From: Phylloscopus collybita
Lineage: Eukaryota; Chordata; Aves; Passeriformes; Phylloscopidae
Reading direction: 5' to 3'
DNA length: 64,000 nucleotides
Assembly: GCA_027886175.1 (NCBI GenBank)
Contig: JAJNNQ010000009.1
Span: forward strand, 25,161,501 to 25,225,500
A program made the translations under genes and the position numbers. This document shows positions 11,501-25,100 of the stretch, piece after piece (the stretch's first letter is position 1; every line of letters begins with the position of its first letter). The notes beneath the pieces were generated by a model that ran no database searches, was not told where the DNA came from, and saw only the letters and a list, made by a program, of their open reading frames with translations.

Positions 11501-11899
11501 TTATCTGTACACAATACTCAGACTTTTTATTTTACGTGAAAAAAAAATTGGTTGTTCATGTGAACTCCAATGAAATGTCATGCCATATATGAAACTTTCA
11601 AATAAGCTTCTCTCTGCAGGCAATTCAAATGAGGTCCCCCCCCCACTGAGAGTTGTGCTTATGTTACAGTCAAGTCCTCTAGTCTGATTTTTCCCAAACT
11701 GACCTGCTGTGAAAAACCTGGTCACTGTTTTAGTTTTCACATACATCCTGAACCACCACAAAGCTCCATTTGTAGACACAACTGGTCGAAACTTGTTTGG
11801 ACAGTTGTTGGTACTTAAATTTTCTAACACATCTTGCAGTTGTTGTCTAGCATTCACAGATGTAAAGTGAGCAAATCGCCAGGAAAAACGGCTCACCAT
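11501..11899 (-). other. unassigned 132-codon open frame upstream of FIP1L1
   Basis: An ATG-initiated frame reads MVSRFSWRFAHFTSVNARQQ and continues to a TAA at its low-coordinate end. I do not recognise the protein. A consensus-like donor (CAG|gtcagt) occurs in the frame at 11704/11703. The composition is less biased than most intronic open frames here, but frames of this size occur elsewhere in the window by chance. It may be a real exon, a decayed gene or noise; no function is assigned. Confidence 0.2.
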
Positions 11900-12269
11900 T
11901 GCCTACCACTTTTAAACCAGAATAAATGAAATTCATAGAAACACTTGGAACACAGAAACACTTCGGAACACTCACAGCACACTATGAATGTTAAAGTCTT
12001 ACTGTACCTAAAAACAAAATCAGGGTATTTGTGGAGGGGGAAAAAAAGTCTGTGAAGAGTTGTTAAACTTAAAATACTGCGTCCAGCTGGGATAGTCCCT
12101 GAGCCGAGGGACAGTACTAGCAGAAGCAGCGGCGTGTTTACCCCGTGGTTATGCTCCCCCGGCAGCTGCCATCAGCCGCCAGTAGATGCACGGCACCGGA
12201 GTACGTGTGTTTAGCTAAGTCCTGCTTCTGGAGACAGGCAAAGATGTTCTCGAGGATATAGCCATGCTG

Positions 12270-13150
12270 CCGGTGATCCCTGCTGAGGGGACCGACGGGC
12301 GTCCAGGGACGCAGGAGAGCATCAGGACCACCGAGAGCAAAAGGCAGCGAGCGAGAGGACGGGAAGGCGGCTCTCGCAGCGCGCCTCGGGAGAGCGGCGA
12401 AAGCACAGGCGCGGTGAGTGGCAGCGCACGGTCGCTGCCCGGCCGGCTCGGCGGGGAGGGCAGTCCCGGGGCCGGGCCCGGCCGGGCCGCCCCCCGCAGC
12501 CCGTGCCCGGGGCGCCGCGGGGCCGGGCCGGGCCCGCTTCCTGTGCGTGTCACTCACGCGGGGGGGAGGGGAAGCGCCGGGCGGCGGCGGCGGCGGATCC
12601 TCCGCGAGAGGCCGGGTTGGGCGTTCGCAGCCGCCCGCCCGTGCACCGCCTGGCCGCGGCCCGAGGCGCCGGGGGAGCCCGGGGGCGGCGCGGCGGGGCG
12701 GCGCGGCGGCGGGAGGCGCTGCCGGGGCCGGGCCCGCGCGTCCCGCGGGAGGCGGCCATGTCTACCGGCGAGGCGGAGCGGCTGTCGGCGGACGCCGATG
12801 GGGCCGCCGGGGACGAGGAGGAGGAGTGGCTCTATGGCGGTACGGACCTTCCCCGACCCCCGTGCCCAGCCCGCCTCCCCGGCGGGCCGGCCCGGCGCCG
12901 CCGCGGCGGGGGGGCCGTGCGGGGGTGCGCAGGCCGCGGCGTGCGCCGCCTCGCCGGGCCGCTGAGCAAGGTCCCCCGGTTCCCGCCGCCCCCGTGGCTG
13001 CGCAGCTCCCTCTCTCCTCCCGCCCAGCCCCCGGTGGCGACGGCTCTCGGTCCCTTCCCCTTCCCGGTCTCTGCTGCCGGTTCCACCGGCCCTCAGCCCG
13101 GGCCGCGCAGGCCGAGGCGTGCTGGGCCTCACCGGCGAGAGCCCCGCGTG
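12270..13150. promoter_or_regulatory. FIP1L1: CpG island and promoter of FIP1L1
   Basis: Dense CpG and GC-box-like sequence surrounds the FIP1L1 first exon and the start of intron 1. No TATA box is evident. An ETS-type CTTCCTG lies at 12537-12543, about 215 bp upstream of the ATG. The exact start site cannot be fixed from sequence. Long open frames on both strands here are GC artefacts. Confidence 0.75.
12758..12839 (+). CDS. FIP1L1: FIP1L1 exon 1 (coding part)
   Basis: Encodes [18 protein letters not shown] and DEEEEWLYG, residues 1-27 plus one base. The start ATG has a purine at -3. The frame is open upstream only to non-ATG codons. Donor GGCG|gtacgg. Confidence 0.93.
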
Positions 13151-16100
13151 GTGTCCCTGCCCCACAGGCATCCCTGGAGGGACCAGACTCTCCCTGGTGC
13201 CCTCCTGCCAGAGTTCCCGGCGTTTAAGTACTGAAACAGGCTTAACCTTTTATGTATTAACTTTTTCTACAACTTTAGGGACTATCTTTACGTTCAGATA
13301 TTAATGAAACATGTAAACTAAGCCTTGCCCATGTGGTGGACCTGTCAGTGCAGAGAGTACTGTGAGCACTCAGGGGTCTACTCGACTGATTTCACAATTG
13401 AAATATTAAGAACTCGTCTCAGTAGTAATCTGAAGACTTGCCTAGTATTCTGCATACCAAGATAATCTATCACAGTTGATACCCTAGGGATTTCTTTCTT
13501 AAATCTTGTGTTTCTTTTATCTTATGGTAGATGAAAATGAAGCAGAGAGACCAGAGGAAGAAAAATCTAGGTGAGTATCCTGACCACTGGAAGCCCTGTA
13601 GCATGGCTGCACAAGACCTTTGTTTCACTACATTCTTCTTCCCAGCTCCTTGAAAGTTGGTAGCACCTGAACACGCTCTGGTGTCTTTGAAAATGTCTTT
13701 AAGAAATATGTTTGGACTTTGCTTTTCTGTGGAATGGCTGCACCTGTGAAATTGGGTCACTTAAGTATGAAAGTTAGTTTTATGGACAGCAATAACTCCT
13801 CACAAAATGCCAACAGGTCATTTATTTTTGTAATCGTTGTGCTTTGTGGTCTTAATGATGGATCAGGACTTGTTTGAGATAATTTAGCAACTAAAAAACA
13901 TCCTGTCTCCCAAAGAACTTGCAGTGCAGTTACAAAAACAGGTATACAGTGAAGCAGTGGAAGATTACCAGGTAGTTTGAAGTACAGATCACATCTGCTT
14001 AGGCTTTCAGTGTTGGTTTGTTTTGGTTTTGATTTTGTGGTTTTTTTGGGTTTTTTTACCAGTGAATCAGTATTTGAAAGAAACTTAGAGAAACTTAGGA
14101 AAGCTTTGGAGGTATTTGAGGGTAGCCTTCTTGTGTTACAAAGAGCTGTATGAGAGCATAAAAATGCTTCCTTGAAAATCTAACAAAGTTATTGGAGATT
14201 AGTAATGAGGACTGATGGGAAAAGGGAATCAGTCATTCAAGCTGGATGAAGGAAATTCTCATAATTGGTAAAATACAGAAATTATTGATTGTCAAGATAC
14301 ATTAAATAAAGGGAAAACCAGTATATGAAAACATACATTGTTATTTTCTATAGATGTTTCCATTTTTTCAGTGGGAAGTCTTGCATTTGGTCTTGATGGA
14401 CTGCTTGTTCATAAGCTTGCTCAGTTGCTCTTTTGAACTTATGTCAACTTTTGACAAGCACAGAATGATAAAGCAGTAATAACCGCCACCACATGACTAC
14501 GTATTCAATAAAAATTGGCAATTGCACACTCAATTTCAGAAATATCTTTTCAGTGAAAGAATATTGTTTCTAGATGGCTCCCTGCTTACTCTGTTATTTG
14601 TCGTGCAGCATCCTAACAGCTAATGGGACTGTGGAAGATAAAATATTGCTGTGTAGGTAGGCCCAGTGAGACAGCTCATTTGCAATGTCACAGTACTCAT
14701 CCTTTTAGATGGACCAGTAGTTTTAAAATTTTTACAGTTCTCAGTCTACACTTAAAATATAATTGAATGAGTCATTGAACTGTAACTATTCCATATGGTA
14801 GAAGAAAATTTCACAATGCTGATGTGGGAATTCTGTTTCAGTGAAACATTACCTATGGGTGTTTAAAGGGTTTTTTTCCATTATGTCTTTGAAAAGTGTC
14901 AGTCTGCAGGGAAAAAAAAAAAAACAAACCAAACAACTTATTCTCCCTTCATATGTTATGAAGTATTTCAGTTTGATTTCAAAAGAAGATCCAAGTGTAA
15001 TGCCTCATTGCTTCCAACCATTCTACAAGCATCCAGTTAGTATGATTTATGATAGCTAAATATGATTGCTAATGTAAAGTTATATTCATCTAGAGGTTTT
15101 TTTTATTGAGTCCACTTTGTTTTTTAATTAGTGCAGAGGACAACTGAAGCTTTGGCTTTTCATCTGGAATGATGTAGCAAAGCTTTTGTTCATCATTAGC
15201 TAATGCCTGTGAAATAATGTGCATAAATACCTAGTTTCATCTTTTCCTGTTTTTGTTTAAGTGCTCCACCCCCACCTGGAAGTGAAGAGGAAGCTGCAGA
15301 AAATGGCGTTGTGAAAACGGTAGTTTTAAACGTGTTTTTGAAATACTGTTTTAATATATTTTGATTCTATGATTTACTGGGAATTCATAATTTGACTAGG
15401 ACTTATATTTAAATGAATTAATGCCTAAGTGTGTGCATTTTTTTTCTAAAATGTGATTGTGATATGCAGAAACTGTAGAAATTACTGGATTAAGAAATCA
15501 AATTTCCAGCTACACTCCACTTTTTAACTCTAACAGAAAATAAGTGAATAGTACTCCCTGTTTTTTTGGGGAGGACAGAAAGATGGTGCTTGAAGACACC
15601 TCTCTTTTTCCAGAGACATCCTTTTCAGGATGATGGTCTCTTTTTTTTCTCAGTGATAAGAAAATAAAGGCCTCTGATAATTTTTCTTTTTTTTTTTTTT
15701 TTTGAATGTGATAGGCAAGCAGCATTTGCAGAACTATGTGAAAGTGTGAATCAAGATATGAATTACACAGGCATTTCAGAGGCCACATAACACTTGTTTT
15801 GTAGTAGTCTTCAATGTTTAGTATGTCTGATAACATTCTTGCTAGTTTGATGAATGAAAGGACCAAGAAATTAAATTTACAGTTACTGTGTTGGTTAGAG
15901 GATTCAGGTTACTGTGAATAGAAAAAATTTAAGTATGAGAAGTTCTATGAAAAAACTGTAGTTTTACTTCAGTGGGACTTTTTAGCTTGTATCTTCCAAG
16001 AGGTAACTTCAGGTGATGCAGAAACCATTATTGAGATATTTGTGCAGGTTTCAAGGACTGGTCTCTTAGTGAAGTACTTTTTTTACAGTAACTCTAACAC

Positions 16101-19100
16101 TTTATTTATGAAAGGCAGTACAACATTTAAAATTGGGGAAAAGTTATTAAAACTTTAAAACCTACTTCAGTTGTTTAAACTGAAAAGCTACTTAAAGTGC
16201 ATCAAAGGTGTTCATGTTTCTGGAAATCCTTATAGGCTCAGTTTTCTTGTACTCGCGTATTTTTAATTTTTTTTTTATCTATATAAGCCTGGCATTGTTA
16301 TGTTATCATTAGAATATCTCCATAAAATTGAGAACTTCATGGTGAATGGTGTCTGTGAACGTTCAGCAGCAGCTTAGAAAAATGAGTGTTGTTCATGTTG
16401 GTTGAATAGGAACAGGTGAATATTTCTGTGAGGAGGGAACTAAGAAATCATTGATTATAAGTGAAGTGGGTTTTGGTTAAAAAAGTACATTGTCCAGACA
16501 AAATTTTCTTTCCTGTTTGATGCCTTTTTAATGGCATCTCTGTGGGTTAGCTGGTGAATGATGCATTTGCACTTTCCAGCCATATGGAATTGAAAGATTG
16601 TCTTCAGCTGTCATTTACAGAATATCCATACTGATCTAGACTTGCCCCATCTTCCCTACCCCAAGAATGGACTCTTCATCATGATGAGATTATATTAATA
16701 TTGTGTAGTGAGGATGAACTGCACTCCAATATCTTATCTTCTAAGGAGCTGTTGATTTTAGTTGATTTTTTTATGTACCAGGCAACTTAATAGATGGCAT
16801 AGTAGACAAAGGCTAGAACTCAGCTGTGCATGGATAACTGCAGGCTGCCGGGGCAGAGTCAGCTTGGCTTCAATGTGTTCAGCCTCTTGCTGAAGGATTC
16901 CAATATGTGAATAAGGGTGATTTAGTTGGAAAAGTTCACTTGGATTCCACAAAGTTTTTGGGGAAGCTCCTCACTAGAGGATTTTAAAAAACTATGCACT
17001 TACAGAATGAGTCCTACACGGATAACTGATGTTAGCTGATTTGTAATGGATAGAAAACACAGGGTAGAAGTTGAGGTTCTGTTTTCACAGTAAAGTCACC
17101 TCCAAGGAAGATTCTCTGGAATTTTATGCTTAACCTGTGCTGTTTAATGTATTTACTTGGAAAAGAGCTAAGTTGTGAAATCACAAGTTTTCTGATGATA
17201 CAAAGTTAATCAGGATAGTAAGATCAAGGACTAACTGTGAAGAACTGACTGGTTTATAGATGGTTATTGAATTCTGCATAGAAAAAGGAGAGTGATGTTT
17301 GTTGGGAGGAAAGAACCAGATCTAGAAATAAAATGGTCTGAATTCATCATTACCACTAAGAAGGGACATGTTTAGTGCTAGTCTGGAGTCTAAAAAGCTC
17401 AGTGTATCATATAGCATGTTCTTGTATCTTACTTTTCAGTCTGTTTGCTGAAATGTCTCAAGTATTTTATGTAGCTTACTTATGTTAGGAACTTACTTAT
17501 GTTAGGAAATAGATTTCTCCAATGTTCATCATCAGCTACAAAAACATTTACTTGAGTTATGCTGAATATATAATTGATGATGGCAAAAAGCTAGTTTTGC
17601 TAGTCTTTTAGTTCTTTCCTGAATGACAAGAATAGAACCAGTGTGTATGAGCTAGATAGAGGGAAGAAGGATTAGACAGTGGAAACTCTTATGCTTGAGA
17701 AACTGAAACTAGTATTAAAGACGCTTCTCTGTTTTGATCCAGATGTTTCAGATACTTATAACCTCCTAAATTTACTGTTACTGCTACTCTATTCTAATGT
17801 CTAGGAAGAAGAGAATTTTCTTCTTTCAAAGATTTCTAGAATGGGTAGTTTTGTCTGGATTTTGTTTCCATTGTGAAGGTAAGTGACTGCTTTTTGTCTA
17901 AGCAGCGACTTTTTCTTTTATAGAAGGTGGCAGAGGCTGAGGATGACAGTGATAGTGATAGTGATGATGATGAAGATGATGTTCAAGTCACCATAGGGGA
18001 TATTAAGACAGGAGCTCCACAGTTTAGGTAAGTTATTTGAAAACATTAACTGGGAAAACTTTTGAGATTATATTCATTATTAATACAGTTTCTTTAATTC
18101 TTGCCATTTATTTGCCTTTTTTATATTTATATATTTTTTATTTTTATCTTTTTGTTTGCCATATATTTGCTGTTTAATACATGCCAAAAATGTCAGATTG
18201 TGTGCACAATTACTGTCAGTTAAGAGTTTTTTCGGCTCTTTAACAATGTTTTAAATGAAAAGAAGTGAAGTGAAATCAGTGGAGTACAAGGAAGAGTTTC
18301 ATATGAGTTTAAATAATGCCTTCAGATTTTGAGAAGTAATTGTATTAAGTTTGTAAAGGAGTGAGTTGTTTTTTTATTAGGGAATGACTATGTAATATAG
18401 CATTTTTGGGGTTGTTACTGTGACAGTGACGTTTTGGTTGCCAAGGATAGAATGGCAAGAAAAATGAGAAGTGTTTGTCCCTCATCCTGTTTATAGTGAA
18501 TACAGTTCTAATTAGACCTGTGTAGTTTCAATCTCTACTGATGTTCTCAAATAAGATTTTAGTGTACTTAAGGATGGAGCTGTGAGTCTCTGGAGATTAT
18601 TTCTCAAGATCATGGTTTAGGCAATTGTACTGGTCTTGCTGCTTTTATTGCCCCATATCCCTTCTGGTCTTGAAAGAGGACTTGTTTTTCCCTGAACACT
18701 TTTGTACAGTGCTAATTTTACCCAAAATCATGAGATAATATTTTTCATTGCATGGAAGTTTTCTGAGGTACATGGTTTGCTTGTTTTTCTTGGCAATCCT
18801 AATATTTTTATGCTTATTAAAACCAGAGTTACTAGAGTGCTGTTTCTTAATTGTGTTATGACAGGTCTGCAGGTAGGTCTGACTCATGTATACCACTGTG
18901 TTTTTAACTTTAGAATGCAGGTGGTTTACTCCTGTTTGAAACTTAGTATTCTTAAACTTTCAGTATTTCATATTCTAAAATACTGTGCAAATCAATGTAA
19001 TAGAAAAAGTGCCAGTTCTTTCAGTTCTTTATTTTTCTGCTTTCAATAACTTGCAGTATTCTTGTGGTCTAGGCAGTCACTTCAAATTTTGTACTACTAA

Positions 19101-22100
19101 AGCAAAACTAGATTTATATTCTCAGTGGATTTGCTGATGCTCTTTCCATGTATGCAGGAAACAATGAGCAGATGATCCTAAATCTAGAGTAGAAAGTTTT
19201 ATATAGAAATGCCTGTCTTCTGAAAAATCTTCTTTTCTGGGCAAATTGGACAGAAAGTTCACAGAAATCTAAAACTAACTGAGCATTGCTGTACATTTTA
19301 ACTGCAGTAGAACAAGTCTGTTTTATGGGATTAAACAAATTTTCATATAGCAGTCAAATGCGGTGTAAAAAACCCTATAGATTTATTTGACAAAATCATG
19401 CACAAATACAGCGTGGCAGATCAGAAGGTTAAATGTTTTGTGTCCTTTTATGCTGTTGTAGCACTTGAAAGAAAACTAGAACAGCATGGAAGTGGATACT
19501 GTAAACTATACCTCTTCTAATTATATGCTAATCTCATGGTCTGTATGGGTCACCTGTGAGGATAAGTTACATTACACGCAAATGGTAGGGAGAGCTAGAT
19601 CTTAATGTCACAAATGAACAATACTGTAATTCCTAAGGTAGTTAAATCGATTCAGTATTTAGGTTTCCAAGTGCATTTTTATGAAGAAAGCTCTCAAGTA
19701 TTTTAGAAAGTGAAAAATTACGTACTTTTCTGCTGCTCACAAGAATGGATGATTGCTAGAAGTACGTTGAAACAGCACTTCAGTCACTTTAGAGAAATTC
19801 TTGTGTTTTCCACTTCTGTACAGATTAAATGGAATGATTATGAAAAGAGAAAATGATCCATCTAAACCCTTTCTTTTTTTTAAATTTATTTTGTTTTTAT
19901 TCTAATCCCCAGACTGTCATCTGTATCCCTAAATGAACTGCATTTTTCCTTTCTCTCTGTTCTTTTGGTTCTGTCCATTCTTGTTTCTATCAAGGTCTTT
20001 ATCCTTTCAACTCAGGAAGAGTGACTGGGACTTGCTTCACTACTGTTTATTAGTTGGAGAAGTTGCTACTGAGCATAGAAAGGTACTCTCTCTTCCTCCT
20101 AGGCTGATCTCTTTACTTTTACAGTTACCAGCTTGGAAAGCTAGAGATTCAGGATGGCGATTGAGCCTGGGTCCAATATGTTTCTGTATCTAGCTATGTC
20201 TTACTTTGTGATTTCTTCTGGTTTAAAAGTTTTCTTTGTCTAATTCATTTTTTGTTAATTTCTTGAAGTTATGGAGCAGCACCTGTGAATCTCAATATTA
20301 AGGCAGGAGGACGAGCTTATGGATCCTCTGGTAAGAAAATTTACACTGTAATATTAGTATAAAGTAAAAAAAATGGATTGTTTTGGATTAAGGAAATAGT
20401 TGTTACTTTTAAAATTATTAATTTGTCTGGTTTTTAATTTATTTTCTATTCTAAGTGTAATGCTACTGATAAAATTCCATTTGATAGAGACAGAAGGCTC
20501 TAACCTTTAACTTTTCTTCACAGGTGCAAAAGTTAAAGGACTGGATCTAGATGCACCAGGGAGTATTAATGGTGTGCCACTTCTGGAAGTAGATTTAGAT
20601 TCTTTTGAAGATAAGCCTTGGAGAAAGCCAGGTAATGCCTGGTTTATGTTAACTGATACGTAGATGTTCAGTAGGTTATTTTAAAAGTGATTCCTGTTGA
20701 CTGCGTGCAGATGTCATTTTACCCATCCCTGGAAGGTACTGTACAGCATCATTTGGAAAAAGCAACTATGTTACTTGTTGCCTTCCTGCTGTGCCCCAGA
20801 GAGTGCTTGGGTGTGCCCTGTTTCTTACTATACACCCCATCACGTGTCAGGAGAAAGAGGCCATTTTTTAAATACACGTGTGTCCCGAACTCTCCTTGGA
20901 AATCTGTGTTTCTGTGCTATGGATCACAAGATAAAGCAAAATGGAAAATAGTTCTGGCAGGTTTTAGCATGAAGAATGGTGAAATATGGCTGCCTGTCCT
21001 AGGTTGTGTTCATGCATAGGCATCCATGAGCTTTGAATAAGAAACTTGGACTTGCCACATGGACTTTCCATGAGTCTCCTTTCTATTGTCTCGTTGGCTC
21101 AAGTGATTTGTCCAGACTTTTCTAATTATACCAGTCTTGATTCAGGTTTTAGTACCAGTACAGCATATAGGTTTTTTCTAGTGTTTGCATGTTGCTTTGG
21201 TAATGCAAATAGTGTCTACAAAATGGAAATAAAAGAAGCCTTTGATGATTATCTGGTGTTTGAAATGTTAGCTATATTAAATATATTCTGTGCAGTTGAG
21301 AAACTAGGAGCCAAAACAAAGTGAGAAGTCAAATACAGAACAAGGAAAACAAAAGGGAGTGGTTCTTCACTGAACATAAAGCAAATCTATGGATCTTGTA
21401 TTTATCTTCTTGTAAAGATATGGGGGATTATAATATCCCATGATATTCTCCAACCTTGGTACTCACTTCATGATGATAGGCAGGTTACTGTTTCTCACTA
21501 GATTTTAATGGTTTTACAATCTTAGCTATGAATATTCTGTGTCTATTGCTGAATTGTACATTTCAGTTGTACTTTTTTAGATCAATACCTAATCAGTTTG
21601 GATGCTCTAGAGGTGTATAAATATTCAGTGGAGGAAAGATGAACTTTGCAATGTCCTAAAAAACCTATGCTTCTCTACTTAAAGGGGCTGATCTCTCCGA
21701 TTATTTTAACTATGGCTTCAATGAAGATACCTGGAAAGCTTACTGTGAAAAACAAAAGAGAATACGAATGGGTCTTGAAATTTTGCCAGTTACCTCAACC
21801 ACAAATAAAATCACGGTAAATAGTGCTTTTTTTGTATTGTACATGTTTTTTTACCCTGTAAAGCTGCTTGTGTGTTGTAAGCTTGTTCTGCCCAGTTCAG
21901 TACATTTGTTAGAGTTTGCACCTGACTCCCTTCCCTGAACCTCGAGTGTTACTGTGTTGCTTCACTGGCAATTGTGTGGATAGTGTGACAGACAGCTACA
22001 GCTAGATTGCATCTGTACCTTTACTGAGACTGTGGCCCATCATTTAAGAATTGTGTGGTATCTTAATGGGCAATGTGTTATTTAACTTAGGCTGAAGACA

Positions 22101-25100
22101 AAGCTATGGAAGTAAGACCAAGTGCAGAGATTCTCGATGGCAGATACCATCTTTTTAAGGTGAATTTTAGTAAAATTTTGTTGGTTGCTTTCATTTTTCT
22201 TGAGTTTTGCTTCCCATGCCAGCACAGACTGATAGAAGAACTGATATGGACACAGCTGTTATTTCATACTCTCATTTTACATCAGTGACCTCCTTTATAT
22301 GTCACAAAACATGGATTAAAAAGTGTTGCTTTGTTCATCACTCCTCTGCAAGCATGTGAGTTAGTGGCCTTGTGAACTAACAAATTTCCCAGTGAAATTA
22401 ATTTTTCTTGATGTGATGGTTTATTTGTAGTTGTAGTGCATTCGTTTGTGCAGATTAAAGAATTTGTGCAGATGTGGTGGGGGAGCTTTTGTAGATTATG
22501 GCATGTTTGTTTTTCCTGTGGCATTGTAGCTCTTAATACAATATTTTTTAACAGTTATCCTTGACAACTCTGTGATATGAAAATCATTCTTCCACATTTT
22601 TGTGTTAACCTTCTGGGGTTAGCTGACAATAAATCAAGTTCTGTATAATGATTTTTCCATTCGGAAATGGTGGTTTTCAGAGAATAGAAAGATCTACATG
22701 ACAGCATTTATCTTAAGGACTGACCTTTTTGTTTATCTTCTCAGTTTCTCATTTACTCGTTTGATACTAAACTTAAAATTATAACACAAAGGTTTTTTAT
22801 TTTACCTATTCTTAATATGTAGTCATTTTTGTTCTTCAACTGTCTTTGAAGTGACTTGGAACAGTTTCTTTCTTCTGTGTATTGTCAATTGCAGATACAG
22901 AACTGTCCATTGCAGATGGGTGTTTTTGTTTTCTCTTATATGCTACTTGAGGATATTCAGTTATTTTGATCTTATTCTAGCAAGAATAGATCAGACGGTT
23001 TCTGGGGCTCTGTCATCATTATAATGGTGCTGTGGGACAGTAGAAATAGTGGACAGTAGGAGTTAAAATTTGCAACTGACTGTTCAAACTTCTCTGAAAT
23101 GTTTTGAAGGAAAAAGGATAAGTAGTCCAACCCAAAACTTCCCCTACTTCTTGCTCAGTACTGACTGTGGTCATGAAACAGTACAGGTGATAATTGTGTT
23201 GTAAGAGTTTGTCATATTTTAAAAGTTGACATGCAATTATTAATTTCATTAACTTTTTTCCTTCTCTTCTGAAACAGTCTCGTATACTTTACATTATATT
23301 TACATTACACTATAACTGGCAAGAATGTCTCCTACATTTTCTAATTGCTCATTAGTTTGTAGAAGTCTTTTTCAGATAAATACTTAGACCTTTTTCCCCT
23401 CATATTTCTGGATAGGAAACATTCATTCAAATTTTAATGAATTTTAACTATTTATGTGCCTTTTTGTGGGTTTGGGAAAGATACGCCCATGTTCAGCAGT
23501 GAGGTTCTGCAGAAACACAGTAGCTCGCTTGCCTACAAGCTGTGAGTAACATGAGTGAACTAGCTACATAGTGGTGTAGCTGGTAAAATGGGAGTGATTT
23601 TAAAACTGAATTACTACATATTTGTATTTAATTCTAACCCATGCAGGTTTTTCTTTCACATGTAGCTGCTGCTGAAGTAAAACAATACTTGATGTACCTG
23701 CCCCAAAGGTTTTGCATAGCTTTAATAAAAGAAATGTCTGTAATTTTGCAGTACTTCAGCAACATCAGGGTGTTTCTGGAGTATTCAGTCTGAACTAATG
23801 AGAAGTCTTTTACAGTTTGCATTACCCAGAGTATGAGATAACTTCCTGATATGACTCAGATATTAAGTGCTTACTGGATCTCACGATCAGTGAGGCAGAT
23901 GGACAGTCCATTCAAGTTTCTTGTCTCATGGTTTGTTGGTAGTGGATAGCATTCTTGTTAGATATCTCCGTTAAGATTATGAAGATTTTTTTCTTAATAA
24001 GTTTTCTTCTTTTAAAAATTAAGATGTAGTTCTGTTCATACAGGAAATTCTTCAAGAAAATCAGTTTGATCTGTTCACATACCAATGAAATGCTTGGAAA
24101 ATAAGTATTTAAACTGTCTGATCTTCTGTAACAATTAATTCTCTGGCATATTGATCCTTATATAAACACAGTTCTTAAGTAATACATCAATACAAAGTAC
24201 ATCATTTTGCTAGCTTTGCAGAGGTGACAGTTTTTGAAATTCTTAATAAAGTTGGACTTTCTTTTTGTGTTGTCTATGTGTTATGTTGAATTTTGGAGGT
24301 ACTATACACTTGCAAGGGTAAACTAATGGTGAAACATTATTTTGAAGGTACAGCAGGGCAGAACTGGAAATTTGGAGAAAGAGTTGGCTGTGCAGTCGAC
24401 CAAACCTGATTTCACCTCTCCTCCTGCCTTATTCAAATCAGGAATTCCAACAAACAGGTCAGTTAGCTGTAATTCATGACCAAAAAGCTCTTTCTACTCT
24501 TAGCTCTATGACTTTGAAGTTTATGATTTTTGTAGAAAAAAGGGAAAATATGTTTCTGTAACAGGTAGAAAAGAGAGGTAGAGATATCATAATCACAGTT
24601 AGCATAATCACGCATCAGTGCCATGCTACCTTCTTGGCTATTTGGGAAAAAGTAGAAGAAAAGGGGAGAAAAACCAGCAGGACCAAGTAATAAGACAGTT
24701 ACAAAGATACACTGACTTCTGTGTATAATTAAATTTGCCATCATAAAATTTCTAGTTAGGGTCCTTATGAGTATTAGCTAACTCATTTTTTCAGTTAAAC
24801 AAGATGGAATCCACCAGCTATGACTTTAACAAGTGGAAGAATTTCTAGAACCTAGTCTCTTTCCTGCAAGGCAGCTTTAGTTTCTTCATATTTGAATATT
24901 TTATTATACTTTCTTTGAAATGAGAGAAATTTTTTCCTTACTGGGGTCCTTCTCCCAGCCCTAGGCTTTAATAAGTTCTGCCTTTTGTATCTAAGCCACT
25001 GCTGTTTGATGTCTGGCACTTGGCTTAGGATGAATCCATGCTTCTGCTTTATTTTAGTTATTTAGCAATCCTGTTTAGAGAGATTAAATGAATCCTTCCT

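Larger units (their letters stand above)
9392..12270. other. SCFD2-FIP1L1 divergent intergenic interval
   Basis: The start codons of the two divergent genes are about 3.5 kb apart. The interval between their CpG islands is AT-rich. It holds a solo LTR (10159-10447), a 40-nt hairpin (10936-10977), a TTCC microsatellite (11191-11248) and an unassigned minus-strand open frame (11501-11899). No recognised gene lies here. Confidence 0.7.
12840..17923 (+). other. FIP1L1: FIP1L1 introns 1-3
   Basis: Intron 1 (12840-13530) starts inside the CpG island. Intron 2 (13571-15261) shows nothing recognisable beyond short A and T tracts. Intron 3 (15320-17923) has a poly-T run near 15686-15704 and an old CR1 fragment near 17100-17425. 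Confidence 0.7.
18028..24347 (+). other. FIP1L1: FIP1L1 introns 4-8
   Basis: Intron 4 is 18028-20268, intron 5 20331-20523, intron 6 20632-21684, intron 7 21816-22090 and intron 8 22160-24347. All are T-rich and GT-AG. I recognised no repeat, RNA gene or additional exon in them. Confidence 0.65.

Noticed and set aside
12138..12557. 139-codon minus-strand frame in the FIP1L1 CpG island
   Set aside because: GC-rich low-complexity translation with no recognisable domain; stop codons are rare in such DNA. A divergent non-coding transcript is possible but not supported by sequence.
12503..12757. Open frame continuing upstream of the FIP1L1 ATG (possible N-terminal extension)
   Set aside because: It begins only at a GTG, the translation is a GC-driven Arg/Ala/Gly/Pro string, and mammalian FIP1L1 starts at the equivalent of the chosen ATG (MSAGEVERL against MSTGEAERL).
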